This document shows, piece after piece, positions 25,107 to 32,374 of a stretch of 64,000 bases of DNA. Position numbers and translations under genes: made by a program. The first letter of the stretch is position 1. Each line of letters starts with the position of its first letter. The notes beneath the pieces were generated by a model. It searched no databases, was not told where the DNA came from, and was given only the letters and a program-made list of their open reading frames with translations. The stretch is from assembly GCF_015070385.1 (NCBI RefSeq), contig NZ_JADCSA010000002.1:124001-188000 (forward strand), written 5' to 3'. Origin of the DNA: Nocardioides malaquae. Its GTDB lineage: Bacteria > Actinomycetota > Actinomycetes > Propionibacteriales > Nocardioidaceae.

Positions 25107-26447
25107 TCAGGCGTCGCGGGCCGCACCGATCATCTGCTCCCGGGTGGGAAGCTTCACGCGCAGACGCTGCTCGGCCTCACCCAGGGAGATCTCGTGGGCG
25201 TCGATCCGCTCCCAGTCCTCGATCGTGATGAAGTCGACGCCGCGCTCGCGCAGGAAGGCGTCGACGTCGTCGGTGGTGCGGGCCGTCGCGGTCTCGGTGG
25301 TGTCGGCCAGGACGTGGCCGACGGTCTCGGCGGCGTCGGACTTGGTGTGGCCGATGAGGCCGACCGGGCCGCGCTTGATCCACCCGGTGACGAAGGTGCC
25401 GGGGATCGGGTTGCCGTCCAGGTCGAGCACCCGGCCACCCTCGTTGGGGATGACCAGGTTGCGGCTGTCGAACGGCACGTCGGGCAGGGCGGAGGAGGCG
25501 TAGCCGACGGCGCGGTAGACCGACTGCACGGGCCAGTCGGTGAACTGACCGGTGCCGCGCACGGAGCCGTCGCCGACGAGCTCGGTGCGCTCGGTGCGCA
25601 GGCCAACGACCTCGCCGTCCTCACCGAGGATCTCGGTGGGGGACTCCATGAAGTGGAGGTGGATGCGGTGCGGCTTGCCCTCGAGGTCGCGGCCGACCCA
25701 GTTGGCGAGGATGTCGAGCACGAGCTTGTGGGTCTTGTGCTTGGCGATGTGCTCCATCGAGTGGTCGTCGACCTCGAAGCCCTCGGGGTGCACGATGACC
25801 TCGACGTTGGGCGAGTGGTTGAGCTCGCGCAGCTCCATCGGGGAGAACTTGGCGTAGGCCGGACCGCGACGGGCGAAGACGTGGACGTCGGTGATCTTCT
25901 TCGACTTCAGGCCGGCGTAGACCTGCGGCGGGATGTCGGTCACCAGCATCTCGTCGGCGGTCTTGGCGAGCACGCGGGCCACGTCGAGGGCGACGTTGCC
26001 GACACCGATCACGGCGGTGTGGGTGCCGTCGCCGAAGTCCCAGGTCTGGGCGACGTCGGGGTGCGAGTCATACCAGGAGACGAAGTCGGCGGCGCCGTAG
26101 GAGCGCTTCAGGTCCTCGCCGGGGACGTTGAGGTCGCGGTCGGCCATCGCGCCGGTGGCGATGATGACGGCGTCGTAGAACTCGCGGAGCTCCTCGACCT
26201 TGAGGTCGTTGCCGAGGTCGACGTTGGCCAGGAGGCGGACCTCGGGCTTGGCGATGATGCGCTGCAGCGCCTTGATGATCTCCTTGATGCGCGGGTGGTC
26301 GGGAGCGACGCCGTACCGCACCAGTCCGAACGGCGCGGGGAGGCGCTCGATGAGGTCGACGGAGACGTCGGCCTCGGACTTGGTGAGGATGTCAGCGGCA
26401 TAGATACCGGCGGGGCCAGCGCCCACCACGGCAACACGAAGAGTCAT
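25107..26447 (-). CDS. fprA: ferredoxin/adrenodoxin-type NADP+ reductase FprA
   Basis: Encodes 446 residues of the adrenodoxin-reductase-like family. The FAD site is VAVVGAGPAGIYAADIL at the N-terminus, PFGLVRYGVAPDHP follows, and the NADPH site is AVIGVGNVALDVARVL near 145-160. ARRGPAYAKFSPMELREL and the C-terminal TGWIKRGPVGLIGHTK are also typical. The enzyme passes electrons between NADPH and ferredoxins, for example to P450s. Length matches the about 456 residues of M. tuberculosis FprA. Divergent from the LysR gene. Confidence 0.95.
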   Translation of the reverse strand: MTLRVAVVGAGPAGIYAADILTKSEADVSVDLIERLPAPFGLVRYGVAPDHPRIKEIIKALQRIIAKPEVRLLANVDLGNDLKVEELREFYDAVIIATGAMADRDLNVPGEDLKRSYGAADFVSWYDSHPDVAQTWDFGDGTHTAVIGVGNVALDVARVLAKTADEMLVTDIPPQVYAGLKSKKITDVHVFARRGPAYAKFSPMELRELNHSPNVEVIVHPEGFEVDDHSMEHIAKHKTHKLVLDILANWVGRDLEGKPHRIHLHFMESPTEILGEDGEVVGLRTERTELVGDGSVRGTGQFTDWPVQSVYRAVGYASSALPDVPFDSRNLVIPNEGGRVLDLDGNPIPGTFVTGWIKRGPVGLIGHTKSDAAETVGHVLADTTETATARTTDDVDAFLRERGVDFITIEDWERIDAHEISLGEAEQRLRVKLPTREQMIGAARDA

Positions 26448-26501
26448 GGCTCAAGCCTGCGTGATCGTTCAATGGCTCACAACGAGGTCACGCTTGGGTC
26501 G

Positions 26502-26520
26502 TCACAAGATACTCTTGTGA
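26502..26520. promoter_or_regulatory. LysR-type operator dyad over the lysR -10
   Basis: TCACAAGA (26502-26509) and TCTTGTGA (26513-26520) form a perfect dyad around TAC. Inside it TACTCT (26510-26515) lies 7 nt before GTG 26523. A bound regulator would cover the -10 and start codon, so simple autorepression is likely; control of the divergent fprA is possible. Confidence 0.7.
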
Positions 26521-26522
26521 GA

Positions 26523-27446
26523 GTGTTGTCACCCCACGTCCCGGACCTGCGCGCGCTGGAGCTCCTGCTGACCGTTGCACGCACCCGCAGCATGGGGGCG
26601 GCGGCCATCCAGCTGGGCATCACCCAGCAGGCGGCGAGCTCGCGGATCCAGACGATGGAGAGCCTGGTCGGTGAGCCCCTGCTGGTGCGCAGCAAGCGCG
26701 GCTCGGAGCTGACGCGCATGGGTGAGCTCGTCGCGCAGTGGGCCGCCCGCGTCGTCGAGGCCGCCGAGGAGCTCGACACGGGGATCGCCGCCCTGAAGAT
26801 CAACCGGCGTGGTCACCTGGCCGTCGCCGCCAGCCTGACGATCGCCGAGCACCTGCTGCCGGGGTGGATGGTCGCCCTGCGTGCGGCCCGCGTACGCGCG
26901 GGGCAGGAGGCGCCGGAGCTGACCATGACGGCGACGAACTCCGCCACTGTGGTCGACCTCGTCCGCTCCGGCACGGTGGACCTCGGCTTCGTGGAAGGAC
27001 CGGAGGCCCCGCAGGGCCTGCGCTGCCGCCAAGTCGGCGTCGACGAGCTCGTGGTCGTCGTCGGCCCGTCGCACCCGTGGGCCCAGCGGGGTCGGCGCCC
27101 GGTCTCGGCGCGGCAGCTGGCGTCCACGCCGCTGGTGGTCCGGGAGGTGGGCTCCGGCACCCGCACCGTGCTGGAGCGGGCGTTGGCCGACCACCAGATG
27201 GCGCCGCCCGTGCTCGAGTTCTCCAGCACGATGGCCGTCCGGTCCGCGGTGGCGGCGGGGGCCGGCCCCGCCGTGCTGGGGCGGCACGCCGTGCGTGACG
27301 ACATCGCCACCCGGCGGCTGGTGGCCGTGCACGTCGCCGGCGTCGACCTCACCCGGGTGCTGCACGCCGTTTGGAACGGCGGCGCCCAACCCCCGCAGGG
27401 CCCGGCGCGCGACCTCGTCGCACTCGCCGCGCGGACCGCAGGGTGA
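26523..27446 (+). CDS. LysR-family transcriptional regulator
   Basis: Encodes 307 residues. The N-terminal winged helix (LRALELLLTVARTRSMGAAAIQLGITQQAASSRIQTME) is followed by the LysR effector domain (VDLGFVEGPEAP, VVGPSHPWA). I chose GTG 26523 because homologues begin LSPHVPDL. A -10-like TACTCT lies 7 nt before it, so the message is probably leaderless. ATG 26472 would place the dyad inside the coding region. The effector is unknown. Confidence 0.85.
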   Translation: MLSPHVPDLRALELLLTVARTRSMGAAAIQLGITQQAASSRIQTMESLVGEPLLVRSKRGSELTRMGELVAQWAARVVEAAEELDTGIAALKINRRGHLAVAASLTIAEHLLPGWMVALRAARVRAGQEAPELTMTATNSATVVDLVRSGTVDLGFVEGPEAPQGLRCRQVGVDELVVVVGPSHPWAQRGRRPVSARQLASTPLVVREVGSGTRTVLERALADHQMAPPVLEFSSTMAVRSAVAAGAGPAVLGRHAVRDDIATRRLVAVHVAGVDLTRVLHAVWNGGAQPPQGPARDLVALAARTAG

Positions 27447-27462
27447 GGCGTACGCTCGCGCC

Positions 27463-27879
27463 GTGACCTCCGACGCCGATCCGCGGCAGCTGCTCGGGAC
27501 CTGGGCCTTCGAGCGGGTCGTCGACGACCGACGCGCCGGTGAGGCGGTCCACGTCACGGGCTCCACGCTCCTGTCGGAGGACGGGCACGGCATCCGCTGG
27601 TCGGAGGAAGGCGTGATGCGCCGCGGAGGTCTCGAGCTGCTGGTGAGCCGGGTGCTCCGACTGGTGCCGGGGGACGAGGGCTGGGTCGTCACCTTCGAGG
27701 ACGGGCGCGACTTCCATCCGTGGCAGCCCGGGGGAGAGGTGGTCCACCTCTGTGGCGCGGACACCTACCGCGGGACGGTCGAGCTCGGCCTCGACGCGGA
27801 TGGTGCCTGGAGCGTGACCTGGCGGGTCAGCGGACCGACGAAGGACTACGAGATGGTGACCCGGCTGCGTCGGGCCTGA
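27463..27879 (+). CDS. DUF6314-family protein
   Basis: Encodes 138 residues. The beta-rich pattern GTWAFERVVDDRRAG, VSRVLRLV, DGRDFHPW, CGADTYRG and WRVSGPTKDYEM matches DUF6314, a small lipocalin-like family with no known function. The GTG start has TACGCT (27451-27456) 6 nt upstream, so it is probably leaderless. It follows lysR by 16 bp. Confidence 0.78.
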   Translation: MTSDADPRQLLGTWAFERVVDDRRAGEAVHVTGSTLLSEDGHGIRWSEEGVMRRGGLELLVSRVLRLVPGDEGWVVTFEDGRDFHPWQPGGEVVHLCGADTYRGTVELGLDADGAWSVTWRVSGPTKDYEMVTRLRRA

Positions 27880-27910
27880 GGCCCGGTTCCGAGATCGACA
27901 CCCCCCGGAT

Positions 27911-27939
27911 TTGGACCTGTGGGGGTGACCCCGTACTGT
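27911..27939 (+). promoter_or_regulatory. promoter of the second initiator tRNA gene
   Basis: TTGGAC (27911-27916), 17 bp, then TACTGT (27934-27939). The tRNA 5' end is at 27951, giving a very short leader. Confidence 0.7.
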
Positions 27940-27950
27940 TGGTCTCACGA

Positions 27951-28027
27951 CGCGGGGTGGAGCAGTTCGGTAGCTCGCTGGGCTCATAATCCAGAGGTCG
28001 CAGGTTCAAATCCTGTCCCCGCTACCA
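27951..28027 (+). tRNA. initiator-type tRNA-fMet (CAT), variant copy 2
   Basis: 77 nt with encoded CCA, identical to the gene at 17750 except for two C-to-T changes. One is in the D-arm region (CAGTTCGG for CAGCTCGG). The other turns the anticodon-stem 3' side from CCCAG to TCCAG. The second change makes pair 31:39 a G:T, breaking the run of three G:C pairs that marks initiators. The unpaired C1-T72 is kept, so it is still an initiator by its acceptor end. Confidence 0.92.
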
Positions 28028-28029
28028 CG

Positions 28030-28064
28030 ACGAAGGCCCGGATCCTCAGGATCCGGGCCTTCGT
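28030..28064 (+). terminator. strong tRNA terminator
   Basis: A 16-bp perfect stem, with arms 28030-28045 and 28049-28064 and loop TCA, starts three bases after the CCA end and is followed by GCTTCT. Confidence 0.88.
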
Positions 28065-28113
28065 GCTTCTCCGATCGGACCGCGCGCTTCATGGGGTGGG
28101 TAGCGTCGCTGCT

Positions 28114-28749
28114 ATGCACCGCCTCCGCTTCGAGGGCCACATCGCCGGCGTCGGCACGACCAGCGGACTGCGCGCGGTCGTGGGGCGGTGGTCCGCGTCG
28201 CCGCTGGGCGCGTTCGCCGACGTGATGGTGGAGACGGCCACGGGCCACCGGCTGCTGCTGGCTCCCAGCGAGCAGGTCGCGCACTTCGTGGCCACGACCT
28301 ACCACTTCGACGAGGTCCGGGTGGAGTCCGTCGTGGTCTCCGACTCCCCGACGGGGTGGGTCGTCGAGACCCCGTCGCTGCGGCTGCGCCTCACCGTGGG
28401 AGGCCGGACGCCGCTGGGGCGGTTGGTGCGTCTCGTCCCGCCCCGCCTGGCCACGGCGCCGGCGTGGTCCCGGGTCACCGACCCGGTGGCCCGGGTCGTC
28501 ATGCGTGGTGTACGCACGCGCGGCAGCGCCGGAGGAGGGCGTACGGAGATCTACGGTGCGACCGACGTCCGACGGATCACCGCGGCCCACGGGTGCTTCG
28601 CCGGCGCGGACCTGGGCTCGCTGGCGCCCGTCGACCCGGCGTGCCGCTTCGGGTTCAGCTCCTCACCTCGCACGCCGGCGGTGACCACGGTCGTGACGAC
28701 GATCCTCACCGACCCGCGTGGTCGCGCCACAGCTGGTCCACCGCGGTGA
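28114..28749 (+). CDS. conserved hypothetical protein
   Basis: Encodes 211 residues without signal peptide or membrane segment. The sequence reads as a compact alpha/beta protein (VGRWSASPLGAFADVMVETATGHR, then SLRLRLTVGGRTPLG). I recognise no family. ATG 28114 has TAGCGT (28101-28106) 7 nt upstream, fitting a leaderless message. Its last 44 bp overlap the convergent EVE-domain gene. Confidence 0.6.
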   Translation: MHRLRFEGHIAGVGTTSGLRAVVGRWSASPLGAFADVMVETATGHRLLLAPSEQVAHFVATTYHFDEVRVESVVVSDSPTGWVVETPSLRLRLTVGGRTPLGRLVRLVPPRLATAPAWSRVTDPVARVVMRGVRTRGSAGGGRTEIYGATDVRRITAAHGCFAGADLGSLAPVDPACRFGFSSSPRTPAVTTVVTTILTDPRGRATAGPPR

Positions 28750-29146
28750 CGACGTCGTCGCGCAGCTGTGTGCCGCCCGCGCGAGGGTGCCAGTTCTGGC
28801 CGGGCGCGACCTCCTTGAGCGCTGCAAGCGGCAGGGGGTCGTCGGCGGCCACCGCGGTGGTCCATCGGACCTCGACGTAGTTCGCCAAGCCCTGGTCCTC
28901 GTCCCAGTGCTTGTCCTGCTGCACCTCTGAGACCACCTCGCCAGACGCAATGATTCCCCTCGGTTCCGGTCCCTGGCGCAGGAGGTAGACCTCGTCGCCC
29001 GGGCCGATGCGACGGGGATGTGGGCCGGCGGACCAGCGATGGAGGAACCCTCGGGACTTCGAGGTCTGGATCGCCCTGAGCGTCTCCTCGCGGTCGGTCC
29101 AGTCCCAGCGGGTGGGGTTGTAGGTCAGAAGGAAGGTCTGGGGCAT
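28706..29146 (-). CDS. EVE/PUA-like domain protein
   Basis: Encodes 146 residues. FLLTYNPTRWDW, GPHPRRIGPGDEVYLLRQG and GIIASGEVVSEV fit the EVE (PUA-like) fold, which reads modified bases. In other actinobacteria this module is often fused to an HNH nuclease; here it stops at LWRDHAGR and no nuclease follows, so it may be a solo reader or a truncated fusion. TACTCT (minus strand, 29153-29158) lies 6 nt before the ATG. Confidence 0.7.
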   Translation of the reverse strand: MPQTFLLTYNPTRWDWTDREETLRAIQTSKSRGFLHRWSAGPHPRRIGPGDEVYLLRQGPEPRGIIASGEVVSEVQQDKHWDEDQGLANYVEVRWTTAVAADDPLPLAALKEVAPGQNWHPRAGGTQLRDDVVTAVDQLWRDHAGR

Positions 29147-29254
29147 GGGTTGAGAGTAGGGCGAGCTGAGCGGAGTCGTCCGTGGTCATCCACAGCCCTT
29201 GCGGGTCGAGGGGAGGCGTGGTGCGCTGGGACGCCGCAGACCAGGAGGTCGTCC

Positions 29255-30448
29255 GTGTTGCTCTCGCCCCAGTCCCGACTCGCGCAGAACTACCACCCGC
29301 TCCCGGTCGTTGCCTCCACTGCGGAGGGGGCGTGGGTCACCGACGTGGAGGGGCGCAGGTTCCTCGACATGCTGGGCGCCTACTCGGCGATGAACTTCGG
29401 GCACGCCAACGCCTCGGTGCTCGCCGCCGCGCGTCAGCAGCTCGAGCGCCTGACGCTCGTCAGCCGGGCGTTCGACCACGACCTGCTGGAGGAGTTCGCC
29501 ACGGCCCTCACCGACCTCGTGGGCAAGGACATGATGGTGCCGATGAACACCGGCGCCGAGGCCGTCGAGACGGCGATCAAGGTCGCACGCAAGTGGGCCT
29601 ACGAGGTCAAGGGGGTGCCGGCCGACACCGCCGAGATCATCGTGATGTCCGGCAACTTCCACGGGCGCACGACCACGATCGTCGGCTTCTCCGACGACCC
29701 CGACGCGCGCGGGGGCTTCGGTCCCTTCGCTCCCGGCTTCGTGACGGTGCCCTTCGGCGACGCCGCGGCGCTGGAGGCAGCGATCACGCCACGCACCGCG
29801 GCGGTCCTGCTCGAACCGGTGCAGGGCGAGGCCGGTGTCCTCATTCCGCCGCCCGACTACCTGCCCCGGGTGCGCGAGCTCTGCACTGCCCACGACGTGC
29901 TGATGGTGGCTGACGAGGTGCAGTCGGGGCTGGGCCGCACCGGCACCACGCTGGCGTGCGAGGTCGTCGGGGTGGAGGCCGACCTGTACGTCCTCGGAAA
30001 GGCCCTGGGCGGCGGCGTCGTCCCGGCCTCCGCGGTGGTCGGGGACGCCGCCGTGCTCCGGGTGCTCCGGGCCGGACAGCACGGTTCCACCTTCGGCGGC
30101 AACCCGCTTGCCTGTGCAGTGGGTCTGGCGGTGGTCGAGATGCTGCGCACCGGCGAACCGCAAGACCGGGCGGCCAGCCTCGGGCGGGTGCTGGCCGAGC
30201 GGCTGGAGCCGCTCGTGGGGCGCGGCCTCACGCAGGTGCGTACGCAGGGCCTCTGGGCAGGGCTGGACGTCGACCCCCGGCTGGGGACCGGACGCGACGT
30301 CTGCGAGGCACTGGTGGCGCGCGGGGTGCTGGCGAAGGACACCCACGGATCGACGTTGCGGCTCTCGCCGCCGCTCACGATCGACGAGGCAGACCTGCAC
30401 TTCGGGCTCGATGCGCTGGAAGGCGCCCTCGCTGGCCTGGGTGCCTGA
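29255..30448 (+). CDS. rocD: ornithine aminotransferase
   Basis: Encodes 397 residues of class III PLP aminotransferases. Visible are NTGAEAVETAIKVARKWAYEV, GNFHGRTTTIVGFS, the PLP aspartate in VADEVQSGLGRTG and the Schiff-base lysine in LGKALGGGVVP. STFGGNPLACAV and the spacing fit ornithine-oxo-acid aminotransferase, which makes glutamate semialdehyde from ornithine. A related role on acetylornithine or 4-aminobutyrate cannot be excluded. The GTG start has AGGAGG. Confidence 0.85.
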   Translation: MLLSPQSRLAQNYHPLPVVASTAEGAWVTDVEGRRFLDMLGAYSAMNFGHANASVLAAARQQLERLTLVSRAFDHDLLEEFATALTDLVGKDMMVPMNTGAEAVETAIKVARKWAYEVKGVPADTAEIIVMSGNFHGRTTTIVGFSDDPDARGGFGPFAPGFVTVPFGDAAALEAAITPRTAAVLLEPVQGEAGVLIPPPDYLPRVRELCTAHDVLMVADEVQSGLGRTGTTLACEVVGVEADLYVLGKALGGGVVPASAVVGDAAVLRVLRAGQHGSTFGGNPLACAVGLAVVEMLRTGEPQDRAASLGRVLAERLEPLVGRGLTQVRTQGLWAGLDVDPRLGTGRDVCEALVARGVLAKDTHGSTLRLSPPLTIDEADLHFGLDALEGALAGLGA

Positions 30449-30664
30449 CACCTGTCGCGGCTGCGGGGCCGGCACAATTGGAAGACCCCGCCGGCGTCTC
30501 GGGTCGCCAGCGGGGTCTGGTCCCAGTGTGCAACACGACCGGCTGCCGATGACATCAAATGTGGAAGAAGTCTCATTCGTCGGAGGAAGTGGTCTGGTCC
30601 ACCCCGACGTCGACAGGAGCCGAAGCGCGGCGGGGCTCTGGTGTCGCCACCCATAATGGGGAAC
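30449..30664 (+). terminator. intergenic region with terminator
   Basis: AGACCCCGC (30483-30491) pairs with GCGGGGTCT (30520-30528), and inner GGCG/CGCC extends the stem; this is the rocD terminator. Nothing else is seen until CATAAT (30652-30657), a -10 for the next gene. Confidence 0.7.
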
Positions 30665-31393
30665 ATGTCGCTGACTCCGCCCGACCCTGCCGTCACCGGC
30701 GACGTCTACGGGCCGCTGGGGGTGCTGGCCGGGGTCGACGCCACCGGCCGGGATCCCAACGAGGTGGTCCGCGAGGTCCACACCCGGCTGTCGACCTTCA
30801 TGATGGAGTACAAGTTCGCCCTCGACGAGGTCGAGACGAAGATCAACATCCTGCGCGAGGAGTTCGAGCTCGTCCACGACTACAGCCCGATCGAGCACGT
30901 GAAGTCGCGCCTGAAGTCGTTGGAGTCGCTGGCCGAGAAGGCGCGACGCACCGGCTGCGGTCCCGACCTCGAGACGATTCGCGAGGAGATCCGTGACGTC
31001 GCCGGCATCCGCGTGACGACTGCCTTCGTCGAGGACACGTACCGCTTCGCGGAGATGATCGTCGGGCAGCGCGACGTCACGTTGCTGGCTCGCAAGGACT
31101 ACATCGCCGACCCCAAGCCGAACGGCTACCAGAGCCTCCACCTCGTGGTGTCGGTGCCGGTCTTCCTCTCCGACCGCACCGTCGACGTGCCGGTGGAGGT
31201 CCAGGTGCGCACCATCGCCATGGACTTCTGGGCGAGCGTCGAGCACAAGATCTACTACAAGTACGACGGTGACGTGCCCGAGCACCTGAGCCGCACCCTC
31301 AGCCAGGTCGCGGCGACGGCTGCGGCCCTGGACGTCCAGATGGACCAGCTGCGCTCCGAGGTCCACTCGCTCGCCGACAGGAGCCACCCATGA
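30665..31393 (+). CDS. small alarmone synthetase (RelA/SpoT synthetase domain)
   Basis: Encodes 242 residues containing only the (p)ppGpp synthetase domain. KSRLKSLESLAEK, IRDVAGIRVTTAFVED, RKDYIADPKPNGYQSLHLVV and EVQVRTIAMDFWASVEHKI are the family motifs. No hydrolase, TGS or ACT domain is present, so it is a RelQ/RelP-type small synthetase. ATG 30665 has CATAAT 7 nt upstream. Its ATGA overlap with the thioesterase gene couples the two. Confidence 0.9.
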   Translation: MSLTPPDPAVTGDVYGPLGVLAGVDATGRDPNEVVREVHTRLSTFMMEYKFALDEVETKINILREEFELVHDYSPIEHVKSRLKSLESLAEKARRTGCGPDLETIREEIRDVAGIRVTTAFVEDTYRFAEMIVGQRDVTLLARKDYIADPKPNGYQSLHLVVSVPVFLSDRTVDVPVEVQVRTIAMDFWASVEHKIYYKYDGDVPEHLSRTLSQVAATAAALDVQMDQLRSEVHSLADRSHP

Positions 31394-32253
31394 CCCTCAC
31401 TTCTGGCGGCGGCGACGGCCTGTACGTCCTGCTCAAGACCGAGGAGGAGGCCGACGGCACGGTCGTGGAGACCTTCTCCTCCAGCGAGGGTGTGCTGAGC
31501 GCGTGGGGTCCGATCCAGCACGGCGGACCGGTCTGCGGCATCCTGACGCGTGCGATCGAGCGCTGCCAGCCGCGGGTGGGCACCCGGTTGAGTCGGATCG
31601 CCGTCGAGATCCTCGGGCCGGTGCCGGTCGACGAGGTCCGGGTGCAGGCGCGCGTGGTGCGCCCCGGCCGTCGCATCGAGCTCGTGCAGGCGAGCCTGGA
31701 GGCGCGCGACGAATCGGGGGAGTGGCGTCCCGCGGCGACCGCTTCCGCCTGGCGTCTGGCGACCCAGCCCACGGACGACGTGGAGCGGCACGCCGACCCC
31801 GTCATCGCCGTGCCTGACGACGTGGGAGTCGTGGACACCGGCCTCCACCTGCCGGACATCTGGCCGCGCACCGGCTTCATCTCCTCGGTCCACTGGCACA
31901 TCACCGAGAGTGGCGACGAGCCCGGTCAGCCCACCATGGCGTGGATCAAGCTGCTGAGACCCTTGGTGGAGGGCGAGGAGACCACGCCCACCGTGCGGCT
32001 GATGACGGTGGCCGACGTGGCCAACGGCGTCGGTGCCCGGCTGGACCCGCTGGTCCACACCTTCCTCAACGCCGACGTCACGGTGCACCTGCACGCTCAG
32101 CCGGCGGGGGAGTGGACCGGTATCCGAGCCGAGACGTCCGTCGGCCCGGACGGCATCGGGCTGAGCGCGGCCTCGTTGCACGGGAGCAACGGGCCGGTCG
32201 GCCGGATCGCGCAGACCCTGCTGGTGGAGCGCCACGGGCCCTTCGACGCCTGA
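31390..32253 (+). CDS. TesB-like acyl-CoA thioesterase family protein
   Basis: Encodes 287 residues in a double-hotdog arrangement. The first half has GPIQHGGPVCGILTRAIER and SRIAVEILGPVPVDEV, and the second half MTVADVANGVGARLDP with FLNADVTVHLHA. This is the pattern of 4HBT_3/TesB-like thioesterases. The substrate is unknown. It is translationally coupled to the alarmone synthetase. Confidence 0.82.
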   Translation: MTLTSGGGDGLYVLLKTEEEADGTVVETFSSSEGVLSAWGPIQHGGPVCGILTRAIERCQPRVGTRLSRIAVEILGPVPVDEVRVQARVVRPGRRIELVQASLEARDESGEWRPAATASAWRLATQPTDDVERHADPVIAVPDDVGVVDTGLHLPDIWPRTGFISSVHWHITESGDEPGQPTMAWIKLLRPLVEGEETTPTVRLMTVADVANGVGARLDPLVHTFLNADVTVHLHAQPAGEWTGIRAETSVGPDGIGLSAASLHGSNGPVGRIAQTLLVERHGPFDA

Positions 32254-32265
32254 ACCGACCATGGC

Positions 32266-32294
32266 TTGCGATTCGAACTGGTGTTCGATAGGTT
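32266..32294 (+). promoter_or_regulatory. LexA-controlled promoter (SOS box)
   Basis: TCGAAC-TGGT-GTTCGA (32273-32288) is a perfect actinobacterial/Bacillus-type SOS box. It sits in the 17-bp spacer of a promoter TTGCGA (32266-32271) to TAGGTT (32289-32294). LexA bound here would block the polymerase directly. The start near 32301 gives a leader of about 75 nt before the HNH gene. Confidence 0.88.
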
Positions 32295-32374
32295 GGTCGT
32301 AGGTCGTCACTCAGGACACCGGCTCCCGCTCGCGTGGGGGATCCGGAGACGGTGGCGCCAGTTGCGAGGGTGAC

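Noticed and set aside
25194-27446. A 750-codon plus-strand frame fusing a new domain to LysR
   Set aside because: The first part is antisense to fprA and low-complexity; LysR homologues begin at LSPHVPDL.
18149-28027. The 10 kb between the two tRNA genes as an integrated island
   Set aside because: The tRNA copies are complete and differ by two bases; no integrase, no partial tRNA repeat, and base composition is uniform.
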